Shown here: in pieces, positions 16,895 to 25,513 of the stretch
How positions within the stretch are numbered: position 1 is the first letter of the stretch
How the letters are laid out: the number at the start of each line of letters is the position of its first letter
Origin: Ancrocorticia populi
GTDB taxonomy: Bacteria > Actinomycetota > Actinomycetes > Actinomycetales > Actinomycetaceae
Assembly (NCBI RefSeq): GCF_003123745.1
Contig: NZ_QETB01000004.1
Coordinates: forward strand, 372,001-436,000
DNA length: 64,000 nucleotides
Direction: 5' to 3'
Program-made: the position numbers and the translations under genes
The notes under the pieces: generated by a model
Seen by the model: the letters and a program-made list of their open reading frames with translations, nothing else
The model's database searches: none
Told to the model about the DNA's origin: nothing

Positions 16895-17839
16895 ATGACT
16901 CACAGGTCAATTCGAAGGGCCCTCACCGCGGCCTTGGTAGCAGCATCCGCTACCGTCTTGTCCGCATGCGGCGCGTCGCAGGACGCGAGCCACGCAGACG
17001 ATGGCCAAGCTGGTGAGGATTTCGTTGTCCTCACCACTTTCACGGTTCTGTCTGACATAGCTCAGAACGTTGCTGGAGATCACCTTCAAATCGAATCGAT
17101 TACGAAACCAGGTGCGGAGATTCATGGGTATGAGCCAACGCCATCGGATATCCGCAAAGCTGAGGACGCAGATCTTATCCTTGACAACGGTTTAGGCCTC
17201 GAACTGTGGTTTGAGCAGTTTGTTAACGATGTGGACGTCCCTCACCGAGTGGTGTCGGAGAATGTAGAAGTCATCGATATCACCGAAGATGCCTACGCGG
17301 GCCTACCAAATCCCCACGCGTGGATGAGCCCTCTCAACGTTCAGATCTACGTGGACAATATGGTCGATGCATTCTCTGACCTAGATCCAGAGCACGCCGC
17401 CAATTTCGAGAAGAATGGCGAGGCGTACAAGAGCCAGCTCCAAGAGATACAAGACGAACTCATAGCTGAGCTCTCAACCCTTCCAGAGAGCCAGCAAGCA
17501 CTCGTCACCTGCGAGGGAGCATTCTCGTATCTAGCCCGCGACGCTGGACTTACTGAGAAGTACATCTGGGCGGTGAACGCCGAACAGCAGGCCACCCCAG
17601 GGCAGATCTCCTCAGCAATAGAGTTTGTCAATGACAATGACATCCCGGCTGTCTTCTGCGAATCAACCGTTTCCGGTAAGCCTATGCAGCAGGTGGTATC
17701 TGCCACCGATGCCGAATTCGGCGGCACTCTGTACGTTGACTCGCTTTCAGAGGCAGACGGTCCCGTCCCCACGTATTTGGATCTTCTCCAGTACGATGCA
17801 GACACGATTGTTGAAGCACTCACGGGCAAAGAATCATGA
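16895..17839 (+). CDS. mntA: Manganese/zinc ABC transporter substrate-binding lipoprotein
   Basis: Cluster A-I metal-binding protein, 314 residues. A signal peptide with lipobox VLSAC puts the lipidated Cys at residue 25. Likely ligands are the His in GAEIHGYEP, the His in LPNPHAWMSP, the Glu in AVFCESTVSG and an Asp near the C-terminus (LYVDSLSEADGPVPTYLD). There is no His-rich zinc loop, which favours manganese. Three consecutive ATGs occur at 16889-16897; the last is best spaced from AAGGAG (16883-16888). The stop overlaps the ATPase start by 4 bases. The operator at 16811 and the adjacent MntR-like gene support manganese control. Confidence 0.92.
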   Translation: MTHRSIRRALTAALVAASATVLSACGASQDASHADDGQAGEDFVVLTTFTVLSDIAQNVAGDHLQIESITKPGAEIHGYEPTPSDIRKAEDADLILDNGLGLELWFEQFVNDVDVPHRVVSENVEVIDITEDAYAGLPNPHAWMSPLNVQIYVDNMVDAFSDLDPEHAANFEKNGEAYKSQLQEIQDELIAELSTLPESQQALVTCEGAFSYLARDAGLTEKYIWAVNAEQQATPGQISSAIEFVNDNDIPAVFCESTVSGKPMQQVVSATDAEFGGTLYVDSLSEADGPVPTYLDLLQYDADTIVEALTGKES

Positions 17840-18579
17840 TAAATACGGCAATCGCAGTTGAAGATATTACGGTGCGCTACGGAGACGTGTGCGCCCTTGA
17901 GTCCGCCTCATTTAAGCTCGGGCGGGGCCGCGTATGCGGCCTAGTCGGAATGAACGGCTCGGGAAAGTCCACCCTTTTCAAGACGATCATGGGAATGATC
18001 CACCCCGAGTCTGGGACTGTCACCATCAACGGGGGCTCTCCAACGGCAGCGCGCAAGGCAGGTTCGATCGGCTACGTTCCCCAGAGCGAGGACGTGGACT
18101 GGACGTTTCCTATTTCCGTACGCGACGTCGTGATGATGGGACGCTACGGGCATATGGGCATTACCAGACGGCCGCACGCCCGAGACCACGAGGCAGTAGA
18201 GCACGCGCTAGACCGTGTTGAACTCACTGAGTACGCGGATCGTCAGATCGGCCAACTCTCCGGAGGCCAACGCAAACGGGCATTCGTTGCCCGCGGCATT
18301 GCCCAGCAAGCAGACATCATGTTGCTCGATGAACCGTTTGCCGGAGTGGATAAGCGCACGGAGGCAACCATTACCCGGCTCCTGCGTGAATTGGCTGGTG
18401 AAGGGCGCACGATCTTTGTCTCCACTCACGATCTGCACGCCCTGCCTCAACTAGCGGACGAAGCCATTCTCCTCATGCGCCACGTCCTATTTCACGGGCC
18501 GCCCGAGGAAGTGTTGGTGCCCGAACGCCTCGCGCTTGCTTTCGGAATTGACGTCATGAATCGGGAGTCAGCAAATTGA
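17836..18579 (+). CDS. mntB: Manganese ABC transporter ATP-binding protein
   Basis: Cytoplasmic ATPase of the importer, 247 residues. It has Walker A GMNGSGKSTLF, Q-loop YVPQSEDVDW, signature LSGGQRKRAFVARGIA, Walker B IMLLDEPFAGVD and the H-loop VSTHDLHALP. The sequence resembles MntB/ZnuC/SitB-type ATPases. It overlaps the binding-protein gene (ATGA) and the permease gene (TTGA), so the three are translated as a coupled unit. Confidence 0.94.
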   Translation: MINTAIAVEDITVRYGDVCALESASFKLGRGRVCGLVGMNGSGKSTLFKTIMGMIHPESGTVTINGGSPTAARKAGSIGYVPQSEDVDWTFPISVRDVVMMGRYGHMGITRRPHARDHEAVEHALDRVELTEYADRQIGQLSGGQRKRAFVARGIAQQADIMLLDEPFAGVDKRTEATITRLLRELAGEGRTIFVSTHDLHALPQLADEAILLMRHVLFHGPPEEVLVPERLALAFGIDVMNRESAN

Positions 18580-19472
18580 GTATCACTAGCTTCCTATTCG
18601 ATCCCTTTACCTACGATTTCATGACGCGCGCGCTCCTCACCGCGCTGATCTCATCGGTGGTGTGCGCTCTACTCTCGTGCTGGCTCGTGCTTATTGGTTG
18701 GTCACTCATGGGTGATGCCGTATCGCACGCGGTTCTCCCCGGCGTGGTAATTGCCTACATCGTTGGCGCACCATTCGCACTCGGTGCCGTTATCTTCGGA
18801 TTTCTGGCGGTTGGACTCATCGGCGTTGTGCGAGATACGAGCCGGGTCAAAGAGGACGCCGCCATGGGCATCGTGTTCACCACACTGTTCTCCTTGGGAT
18901 TAGTCCTCATATCGATCACGCCTTCACAGACGGACCTCCAGCACATCATTTTTGGCAACCTTCTGGGCGTCTCCAGAGCGGACCTCCTACAGATAGCAAT
19001 TCTGGGAGCAATTGTTCTTGGCGTCATTCTGATCAAGCGCAGGGACTTCACGCTCTACGCATTTGACCCAATCCACGCACACGCGATCGGGTTGAGCCCC
19101 CGCATATTGGGAGCCACACTCCTCGGGCTCCTCGCACTCACTGCGGTAATCGCCCTTCAAACTGTTGGCGTGATCCTCATCGTGGCCATGTTGATCATCC
19201 CAGGTGCAACCGCGTATCTACTAACTAACAAATTCAGCCACATGCTCATCATCGTGCCATCGATAGCCGTGGTATGTGCGCTCATTGGCCTCTACATGAG
19301 CTACTACCTAGACACGGCATCGGGCGCCATGATTGTGCTCTCACAAGGGCTTGTCTTCACCCTCGCCTACCTGTTCAGCCCCAGCCACGGCATCGTGGCA
19401 AATCGGAGAGCCCTTGCCCGGCGAAACCGCAGCGGCGCCCCCACAGTAGAAGCGACTGCAACTACGCCCTAA
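18576..19472 (+). CDS. mntC: Manganese ABC transporter permease
   Basis: Membrane component of the metal importer, 298 residues with 8-9 helices (ABC-3 family). Characteristic parts are LIGWSLMGDAVSHAVLPGVVIAYIVGAPFALG, EDAAMGIVFTTLFSLGLVLIS, and TVGVILIVAMLIIPGATAYLLT near residue 205. It starts at a TTG that overlaps the ATPase stop, an unusual but well-placed start for a coupled gene. Its end overlaps the convergent mntR stop by 4 bases. The C-terminal tail is Arg-rich and then Thr/Ala-rich. Confidence 0.93.
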   Translation: MSITSFLFDPFTYDFMTRALLTALISSVVCALLSCWLVLIGWSLMGDAVSHAVLPGVVIAYIVGAPFALGAVIFGFLAVGLIGVVRDTSRVKEDAAMGIVFTTLFSLGLVLISITPSQTDLQHIIFGNLLGVSRADLLQIAILGAIVLGVILIKRRDFTLYAFDPIHAHAIGLSPRILGATLLGLLALTAVIALQTVGVILIVAMLIIPGATAYLLTNKFSHMLIIVPSIAVVCALIGLYMSYYLDTASGAMIVLSQGLVFTLAYLFSPSHGIVANRRALARRNRSGAPTVEATATTP

Positions 19473-20182
19473 GAATCCGCCCGCGATACGAAGAGCGCAG
19501 CCATCGCCGTAGCTCCCACCATGGTGGAGTGGGCGGCGCCAGTGCCTTCGCCGGCCTCAGCAGGCCCGACTACAGTCACCTCAACGGATTCGGCGTATGG
19601 CGGCCCGGCTGCTACGGTTACCTCGCATCCCACCCGGATTCCCTCATTAGTGAAGAACTGGAGTAGCTCGGGATCCGCATCGGAGATACGTTCCACGGTC
19701 ACAGTGCTACCCGCATCCTCACGGTTCAACGGTGCCGCCTCCACATCAAACAAGGTGCCATCGGCTAGAGGAATAGGGTCGCCGTGCGGGTCGCGTGAAG
19801 GATGGCCAAGCACATGATCGATCTGTTCGATCATGAAGTCAGAAACTGCATGCTCCAGTACTTCCGCCTCATCATCCACCTGATCCCATCGATAACCGAG
19901 CACCTCCACTAGGAATGTCTCGATCAGGCGGTGGCGCCGCACCATAGACACCGCGTACGCACGCCCGTCCTCCGTCAAGGTCACGGCCCCATACGGAGCG
20001 TGCCCCAAGAGCCCCCGTTCGGTCAGCTTGCGGATACCGTCCGAAACGGTCGAAGGCTTCAGCCCCGTCTTCTCAGCGATCAGCGAGGTTGTCACAGGCG
20101 CATCCGTCCACTCTGACAAGCTCCACACGCTCCGCAGGTAGTTCTGAGCGCTGACCGAAAGATCCGAAACCGCCACAAACAT
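19469..20182 (-). CDS. mntR: DtxR/MntR-family metal-dependent transcriptional regulator
   Basis: Manganese- or iron-sensing repressor, 237 residues. The N-terminal winged helix (about 8-70) has TTSLIAEKTGLKPSTVSDGIRKL and an ERGLLGHAPYGAVTLTEDG wing. The dimerisation/metal domain (about 75-145) has VRRHRLIETFLVEVLGY, DDEAEVLEHAVSDFMIEQID and HPSRDPHG, with the usual His, Glu and Cys-position ligands. A C-terminal FeoA/SH3-like domain follows (VTVERISDADPELLQFF, VGCEVTVAAGPP). It lies next to, and convergent with, the manganese importer, so mntR is the best name. The CTAACCGAA core of the mntH operator recurs upstream of it at 20216. Confidence 0.92.
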   Translation of the reverse strand: MFVAVSDLSVSAQNYLRSVWSLSEWTDAPVTTSLIAEKTGLKPSTVSDGIRKLTERGLLGHAPYGAVTLTEDGRAYAVSMVRRHRLIETFLVEVLGYRWDQVDDEAEVLEHAVSDFMIEQIDHVLGHPSRDPHGDPIPLADGTLFDVEAAPLNREDAGSTVTVERISDADPELLQFFTNEGIRVGCEVTVAAGPPYAESVEVTVVGPAEAGEGTGAAHSTMVGATAMAALFVSRADS

Positions 20183-20196
20183 TCCTCACCTAGACA

Positions 20197-20229
20197 CCGT
20201 GCTAACCGCCCCAGCCTAACCGAATCGGA
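20197..20229. promoter_or_regulatory. Possible degenerate MntR site upstream of mntR
   Basis: The stretch contains CTAACCGAA (20216-20224), identical to nine bases of the mntH operator, and a second CTAACCG about 15 bases away. The full palindrome is not conserved. It could be a weak autoregulatory site or coincidence. Confidence 0.3.
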
Positions 20230-20283
20230 CACACGGAGGCTCGTCCGCTAGAGTCACACATGCGCATAGAGAACGGAGAAACC

Positions 20284-20733
20284 ATGGCCGTATTTGTTGT
20301 TGGGGCAGCGATCGTCGATTCACTCACTAACCCAACACAGCTCCTCGCCGCCCAGCGCTCGTATCCCGATGCGCTCGCGGGCCAATGGGAGTTCCCTGGC
20401 GGCAAGGTGGAACCCGGAGAAGTGCCCGAGGAGGCGCTCCACCGCGAAATCCGCGAAGAGTTGGGCGCAGCACTGATTCTGGGACCTCGCATCCTCGCCC
20501 CAGCTACAGGGCTAGCGTCAATCACAACTTCAGCCGGCACATCCGGGGATTGGTCAATCCCCGTTGGCCGTATGCGCGTATGGCTGGCCGAAATCTCCCC
20601 GGAATCACCGGCACCCTCCGCCCGGTCGAGCCACCGCGAGCTACGTTGGGTGCCACGCGATTCCATCGCCGCACTCCCGTGGCTTACCGGAGACCTTCAG
20701 ATAATTCCCAAATTACTCGCCCGGTTTTCCTAA
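20284..20733 (+). CDS. Nudix hydrolase, MutT-like
   Basis: Probable nucleotide-sanitising pyrophosphatase such as 8-oxo-dGTP diphosphatase, 149 residues. The complete Nudix box G(x5)E(x7)REUxEExGU is present ([23 protein letters not shown] at about 41-63), preceded by [19 protein letters not shown]. The C-terminal [18 protein letters not shown] fits MutT enzymes. ATG 20284 has GGAG 7 bases upstream; an ATG eight codons earlier lacks a site. The exact substrate cannot be told from sequence. It is a single gene. Confidence 0.88.
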   Translation: MAVFVVGAAIVDSLTNPTQLLAAQRSYPDALAGQWEFPGGKVEPGEVPEEALHREIREELGAALILGPRILAPATGLASITTSAGTSGDWSIPVGRMRVWLAEISPESPAPSARSSHRELRWVPRDSIAALPWLTGDLQIIPKLLARFS

Positions 20734-20933
20734 GAATCTCCGCGAGCCCCGAAAAACGTTGGTTTCGTAACGGCTGCGAATTCCGTCGTCGGCAAAAACC
20801 CCCGATCGGGTAAAACTACCGCAAGTAACAATTCGGTTGCGTTTGCGCAAGATGTGTTCCACCCAATATGTTGGTTGCACGCACTTCCGCTAGCGTAGCG
20901 AGGTCCAACTAGTAGAAAACGGAAGAAGGCTTG

Positions 20934-21827
20934 ATGTCCACGCCCAATGGTGAGCAGCCTTTTAATGGTGAATGGCCGCAACAACAGAGTAACGGCGCCG
21001 GCGCCTCTCAAGACAACGCCACACCATCCCGCTCTGCGCTGTACTTCCTCATCTTCGCGGGCGTAGTGCTTATCATCAGCCTCTCGGTGATCTTCTACCT
21101 CAAGGTCTTCCGGACAACCGCTGGTGCCGCGAACATCGAACAGCCGGAGCCAACCGCCACCTCTCAGGCCGCCACCACGGATTCGGACCCAACAGAAGAG
21201 GCTAGCGCCGATCCGGCGGAGGATGCTCGCCAGACGGTCAGCGATCTGGCAAGCTCGCCGGCATGCGATTCCGCGTCCGGAGCCGCACAATCGATCGTGA
21301 CGCTTGCCAATGCGTCCGATTCTGCCGATGACGAGGCACTCATAGAGGATGCTCTCACTGCACTGAGCAAGGAATGCGGGGCCGAGTACACGGTTGACAT
21401 CCGTAATGCGTTCGGTGACGCTGACGTTCCAGAATCGCTGGCCACACTTGTTTCATCCAATGATTGGGTCACACTAGCCAAGCCCGCGCCCGATGACGCC
21501 TCGGATGTCACCGAGTTCACCTCTCCCGCAGAAAACGTCCGGTGCGTTTTTGGGGATGAAGACGTTGCCTGCTCCATCTACGTTTACGACTATCCCTCTC
21601 CCGACGGGTGTGAAGGAAAAACTGCCACGTATCGGGTGAACGAAAGCGGCGATGTTGACGCGAGCTGCAAGGAAGAACTCAATGCCAACAACATCATCGA
21701 TTACGGCACCCCGGTGAGCCACAACGGTTTCGCGTGCACCATCGAACAATATGAGGGAACCACCTGCTGGAACGAGCTGACAGGCAACGGTTTCCAGCTC
21801 AAGCGGGCGTCCGATCGGACTTTCTAG
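20934..21827 (+). CDS. Membrane-anchored Cys-rich extracytoplasmic protein, unknown function
   Basis: No family recognised. The 297-residue product has a Gln/Asn-rich cytoplasmic start, one helix at about 33-58 (LYFLIFAGVVLIISLSVIFYL), and a Thr/Ser/Glu/Ala-rich linker to about 100. A folded outer part contains nine cysteines: SPACD, KECG, NVRCVFGDEDVACSIYVYD, DGCEG, ASCKEE, GFACTIE and TTCWNE. The C-terminal half (from ENVRC) resembles small disulfide-stabilised beta domains found on actinobacterial surfaces. ATG 20934 follows GGAAGAAGG. A perfect CCCGATCGGG palindrome (20801) and a CGCTA/TAGCG repeat (near 20889) lie in the 200-base upstream gap. Confidence 0.7.
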   Translation: MSTPNGEQPFNGEWPQQQSNGAGASQDNATPSRSALYFLIFAGVVLIISLSVIFYLKVFRTTAGAANIEQPEPTATSQAATTDSDPTEEASADPAEDARQTVSDLASSPACDSASGAAQSIVTLANASDSADDEALIEDALTALSKECGAEYTVDIRNAFGDADVPESLATLVSSNDWVTLAKPAPDDASDVTEFTSPAENVRCVFGDEDVACSIYVYDYPSPDGCEGKTATYRVNESGDVDASCKEELNANNIIDYGTPVSHNGFACTIEQYEGTTCWNELTGNGFQLKRASDRTF

Positions 21828-21931
21828 AGTGCTACGCGGCTGACACTGCACCCCGGTAGCCGTTCGAACGCGCGCAGCAATTAGGACTTAGCGACGCCCA
21901 CCAGACTGGCCCGGGGGTATAGGGTGGGTCT

Positions 21932-22750
21932 ATGCCCACTTCTTCCCACGAAGTAGCCGCGAATACGCGGCCTCGAAAGAAGCGTCGTAAGCGACAGCCC
22001 GGCTGGGTGCCGAATTATCACGGCGCATGGGCGATGATCACAATCCCTCCCATCGTGGGAATCATTGAGGGCGGGTTCCGGCCCGCGCATGCCGCGCTCC
22101 TCGCGTTCTGGTGGATCGGATATTTCCTATTCTTTGCCGGGACCCTATGGCTGAAATCCGGGTTCAAGGCGCGGTATCGGCCCCCTGTCTTCCTGTACGG
22201 CGTGGCGGCCGGGGTGCTAGGCATTGTCACGGCCGCTGCCGCGCCGTACCTGTGGCAATGGGTACCGGCCTTTATCCCCTTGGTCCTTGCCGCCGGGTGG
22301 GCCGCCTACCGGCGCAGGGAACGCAACCTCGGTTCGGGACTAGACACGGTTATTGCGGCCTGCCTGCTTCTGCCGGTCTCGTGGGACGTGGCCACAGACG
22401 GGGCAGCCGGCTGGAGCGCCACCCCTGCGATCTGGATCCAGACAGCTCTCCTCTTCGGCTACTTCGCCGGCACTGTCTTCTACGTGAAAACCAATATCCG
22501 CGAGCGCCGATCTAACGGCTTCCTCGCGGCTTCGATCATCTGGCACGGAGCGTGGTGCGTTGGCATCTCCGCGCTGGCGGGCCTCACCAGCTATGTGAGT
22601 TGGTGGCACGTGGCCGTTTGGGCATTCCTCGTGATTCGCGCGGTGCTGGTGCCACTGGCGCGGCGTACGGGCGGCGGCTTAACCGTCACGCAGATCGGCT
22701 TCCTAGAGGTTGCAACGTCGATTCTGGTAACGATCACTCTCCTACTCTAG
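21932..22750 (+). CDS. YwiC-like membrane protein
   Basis: Integral membrane protein of the YwiC-like family, function unknown, 272 residues with about eight helices. The Arg/Lys-rich start (RPRKKRRKRQPGW) is followed by the family pattern VPNYHGAWAMITIPPIVGIIEGG, then WWIGYFLFFAGTLWLKS and RPPVFLYGVAAGVLG. A later KTNIRERRSNGFLAASIIWH segment is typical of this family and distantly recalls UbiA-like loops. It stands alone and convergent with the aminotransferase gene, ending 13 bases from that gene's stop. Confidence 0.8.
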   Translation: MPTSSHEVAANTRPRKKRRKRQPGWVPNYHGAWAMITIPPIVGIIEGGFRPAHAALLAFWWIGYFLFFAGTLWLKSGFKARYRPPVFLYGVAAGVLGIVTAAAAPYLWQWVPAFIPLVLAAGWAAYRRRERNLGSGLDTVIAACLLLPVSWDVATDGAAGWSATPAIWIQTALLFGYFAGTVFYVKTNIRERRSNGFLAASIIWHGAWCVGISALAGLTSYVSWWHVAVWAFLVIRAVLVPLARRTGGGLTVTQIGFLEVATSILVTITLLL

Positions 22751-22762
22751 GAGATACCCCGC

Positions 22763-23845
22763 CTAATCCTCGCGCAACTGCTCGCGGAACATGTCAAGCG
22801 CCCGCATGAGGCGGACGGAGCCTTCGCGCTCGGCAATCGTCACGCGCACTCCCTCGTTTCCGAACCGGCGCACAGTGATACCCGCTTCGGCGCACAGCTC
22901 TTCGAAGCGCTTGCTCAGATCCCCGAACTCGAACCACAAGAAGTTCGATTGACTCACGGGCACGTTCCAGCCCTGAGCGGCCAGAGCGGAGGCAACCCGA
23001 TCGCGCTCCCCCAACAGGGAATCCACCTGTTGGTTGACCAGCTGCTGTGAGCCCAGCGCCGCCTGAGCCGCCACCTGAGCCAGAGCGTTTACGCCGAAGG
23101 GAGTCGCGATAGCGCGCAACCCCGCCGCCATGTCCGCATGGGCGAGCGCGTACCCGCATCTCATCCCAGCCATCCCATATGCCTTGGAGAACGTACGCAG
23201 CACAATGAGGTTCCGGTGCTGGCGCAGCAGTGCGAGCGAATCCACCCGGTCCGGCATATCTACGAAGTTAATGTAGGCCTCGTCCAGCAACACCGGAATC
23301 TCCACCGGCACTTCGCTGAGGAACGCCGCCAACTCCGTATGTGTGATCGCCACCCCGGTCGGGTTGTTCGGTGAGCAGACCAAGATCGCGCGCGTTCGCG
23401 GAGTGATCGCCTTGAGCATGCCCCGCAGGTCATGAGCACCCTCGCGTGTGAGCGGCACCTGCACTCCGATGCCACCGGCGGCTTGGATCGCAATCGGGTA
23501 CGCCTCGAAGGACCGCCACGGGAGCACAACCTCGCCTTCAGGGTCCACGACCGCCTGCAGGAACTTCTCTATGAGCGCGGTGGAGCCATTGCCCACCACG
23601 ATCCCGGCGTCCGGCCACTCGTGGAAAGCGGCCAGATCAGCCACCAGATCGGTAGCGAACATGTCCGGGTACCGGTTCAGGTTGCCAGCTGCACCCGCGA
23701 TCGCCGCCTCCACCTGCGGGAGCGTTGGGAACGGAGTCTCGTTCGATGCCAGCTTGATAATGCTAGGGTCACTCGGCTTCTTCCCGGGAACGTACGAGGG
23801 GAGAGCGAGCACTTCGGGACGGAACCACATCTGCGAGTTTTCCAT
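22763..23845 (-). CDS. hisC: Histidinol-phosphate / aromatic amino acid aminotransferase (HisC/Pat-like)
   Basis: PLP-dependent class I/II aminotransferase, 360 residues. Seen motifs are KLASNETPFPTLPQVEAAI near the start, YPDM and VVGNGSTALIEKFLQAV, VCSPNNPTG, LLDEAYINF, and the PLP-lysine site RTFSKAYGMAGMRCGY (Lys near residue 220). It is closest to HisC and to the actinobacterial phenylalanine/aromatic transaminase Pat. With no other his genes nearby, the aromatic role is as likely as histidine synthesis. The start ATG is at 23845. Two copies of a TTGACGCA repeat lie upstream, between this gene and the end of galT. Confidence 0.85.
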   Translation of the reverse strand: MENSQMWFRPEVLALPSYVPGKKPSDPSIIKLASNETPFPTLPQVEAAIAGAAGNLNRYPDMFATDLVADLAAFHEWPDAGIVVGNGSTALIEKFLQAVVDPEGEVVLPWRSFEAYPIAIQAAGGIGVQVPLTREGAHDLRGMLKAITPRTRAILVCSPNNPTGVAITHTELAAFLSEVPVEIPVLLDEAYINFVDMPDRVDSLALLRQHRNLIVLRTFSKAYGMAGMRCGYALAHADMAAGLRAIATPFGVNALAQVAAQAALGSQQLVNQQVDSLLGERDRVASALAAQGWNVPVSQSNFLWFEFGDLSKRFEELCAEAGITVRRFGNEGVRVTIAEREGSVRLMRALDMFREQLRED

Positions 23846-23918
23846 GTCTCTAGTTTGCCGCTTTTAGCCCTTTGAGGGAACTTGGGGCAGGTTTTGACAG
23901 CAACGGGCAATCAACACC

Positions 23919-23941
23919 GAGAATTGACGCAGACCCGGGGT
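23919..23941 (+). repeat. TTGACGCA intergenic repeat, copy 1
   Basis: A 23-base element with the core TTGACGCAGACCC followed by GGGGT. It is repeated 31 bases later at 23950 and again, with changes, at 33971. It lies 3' to galT and 5' to hisC. Confidence 0.6.
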
Positions 23942-23949
23942 TTAAACTC

Positions 23950-23972
23950 GGGACTTGACGCAGACCCAGGGT
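23950..23972 (+). repeat. TTGACGCA intergenic repeat, copy 2
   Basis: Second 23-base copy (GGGACTTGACGCAGACCC core, then AGGGT). Between copies 1 and 2 lies a near-palindromic GTTTAAAC segment flanked by CCCGGG/CTCGGG. It ends 17 bases from the galT stop. Confidence 0.6.
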
Positions 23973-23989
23973 ACTGGCGTACTGGGGCA

Positions 23990-25510
23990 CTAATGAACCG
24001 ACTCGATGAACCTGAGGAACGCGGCCTGCCCCTCCTCATCACGGCCATACACACCCGCATGCTCGAGCACTTGGGCGAACACCTTGCCGGTCTCCTCAGC
24101 CACGATGGCATCCGCGTTCTCGGGTGTTACCCGATCGGCGAAGCCCTCTGCCCAGTCCGCGTGGGCCTCGGTGAGTGGATCGGCCCGCAGGTCTTCGCCA
24201 GCGCCAAGGTGGGCACCCACTGCGGCCAGCTCCTCCTTGAGGCGCGCGGGCAGCACGGCCAGTCCCATCACCTCAATAAGCCCGATGTTCTCCTTCTTGA
24301 TGTGATGGAGTTCGGCGTGTGGATGGTATACGCCCATCGGATGTTCTTCGGTGGTGATGTTGTTGCGCAGCACTAGGTCCAGCTCGAAGGCGTCCCCGCG
24401 GCGGCGTGCGATGGGCGTAATCGTATTGTGGGGTTCGCCGTCGGTTTCGGCAAAGATGAAGGCGTCCTCATCCGTGTACCCGCGCCATGCACCCAAGATA
24501 CGATCAGCCAGCTCCACGAGCCGCTCCGGATCTTCGCTGGACAACCGGATCACGGCCATCGGCCACTTGACGATCCCGGCGCTCACGTCCGCAAAGCCAG
24601 CGAACTCCACGGCCCGCTCAACTTGAGCGCGCTCCATGGCGAACTCGAAGTGCCCGCCCTGGAAGTGATCGTGCGCCAGAATGGACCCGCCCACGATCGG
24701 TAGATCGGCGTTGGACCCGACGAAGTAATGCGGGAACTGCCCCACGAAGTCCAATAGTTTGGCAAAGCACGCCCGATCGATCTTCATTGGTGTGTGCTCT
24801 TGGTTAAACACGATGCAGTGCTCGTTGTAATACACATAAGGCGAATACTGCAGGTACCACGGGGAATCGTTGATTGTCACGGGAACAACGCGATGGTTCT
24901 GGCGCGCCGGGTGATTAACGCGCCCGGCATAGCCCTCGTTCTCCACGCACAGCAGGCACTGCGGGTAGCCGCTGGCCGGCAGGTTCCGGGCTGCCGCGAT
25001 GGCCTTGGGGTCCTTCTCCGGCTTGGACAGGTTGACAGTGACGTCCAACGTGCCGTAATCGGTTTCCGCCTGCCACCGCATGTCCTTGACCATGCGCTCG
25101 CGGCGCATGTAGTTCGTGTCCTGAGCCAGCTGATAATACCAATCGGTAGCCGCCAGTGGATCAGAGGCAGCCAGCTCAACGAACTTGGCCCGGACCTCCC
25201 GAGGGGCCGGAGTAAGCCGTCCCATCAGCGCCGTATCAAACAGATCCCGGTACACGATCGAATCATGTTCCAACACCCCACGCTCATGAGCATCGTCCAT
25301 CAGGGCGTCAAGGATGGAGGAGAGGTGTCCGGGGGCGCGAACGTCGTCGTTATTCTCAAAACACTCAACGCTCCGCCCACCAACGTGAGAATCCAACTTC
25401 AGGACGTCAAGGACGGAATTGAGCGCCCACACGCGATCCTCGGGCGCAATAAGATCGCACGCCATCGCGTAATCCACCAGCTGGTCAACAAGTTTGTTTG
25501 CATCCGCCAT
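23990..25510 (-). CDS. galT: Galactose-1-phosphate uridylyltransferase, class II
   Basis: Transfers UMP from UDP-glucose to galactose-1-phosphate in the Leloir pathway. The 506-residue length and sequence are of the class II type found in Firmicutes and some Actinobacteria, distinct from the shorter E. coli-type enzyme. Visible features are YYQLAQDTNYMRRERMVKD, YPQCLLCVENEGYAGR, ILAHDHFQGGHFEFAM (the HxHxQ active-site motif near residue 260) and HNTITPIARRRGD. It is the third gene of galK-galE-galT, starting 3 bases after the galE stop. Two TTGACGCA repeats follow it. Confidence 0.94.
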   Translation of the reverse strand: MADANKLVDQLVDYAMACDLIAPEDRVWALNSVLDVLKLDSHVGGRSVECFENNDDVRAPGHLSSILDALMDDAHERGVLEHDSIVYRDLFDTALMGRLTPAPREVRAKFVELAASDPLAATDWYYQLAQDTNYMRRERMVKDMRWQAETDYGTLDVTVNLSKPEKDPKAIAAARNLPASGYPQCLLCVENEGYAGRVNHPARQNHRVVPVTINDSPWYLQYSPYVYYNEHCIVFNQEHTPMKIDRACFAKLLDFVGQFPHYFVGSNADLPIVGGSILAHDHFQGGHFEFAMERAQVERAVEFAGFADVSAGIVKWPMAVIRLSSEDPERLVELADRILGAWRGYTDEDAFIFAETDGEPHNTITPIARRRGDAFELDLVLRNNITTEEHPMGVYHPHAELHHIKKENIGLIEVMGLAVLPARLKEELAAVGAHLGAGEDLRADPLTEAHADWAEGFADRVTPENADAIVAEETGKVFAQVLEHAGVYGRDEEGQAAFLRFIESVH

Positions 25511-25513
25511 GGC

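Noticed and set aside
22763-23845. A histidine biosynthesis locus around the aminotransferase.
   Set aside because: No other his gene is nearby, so the enzyme may equally be the aromatic aminotransferase type.
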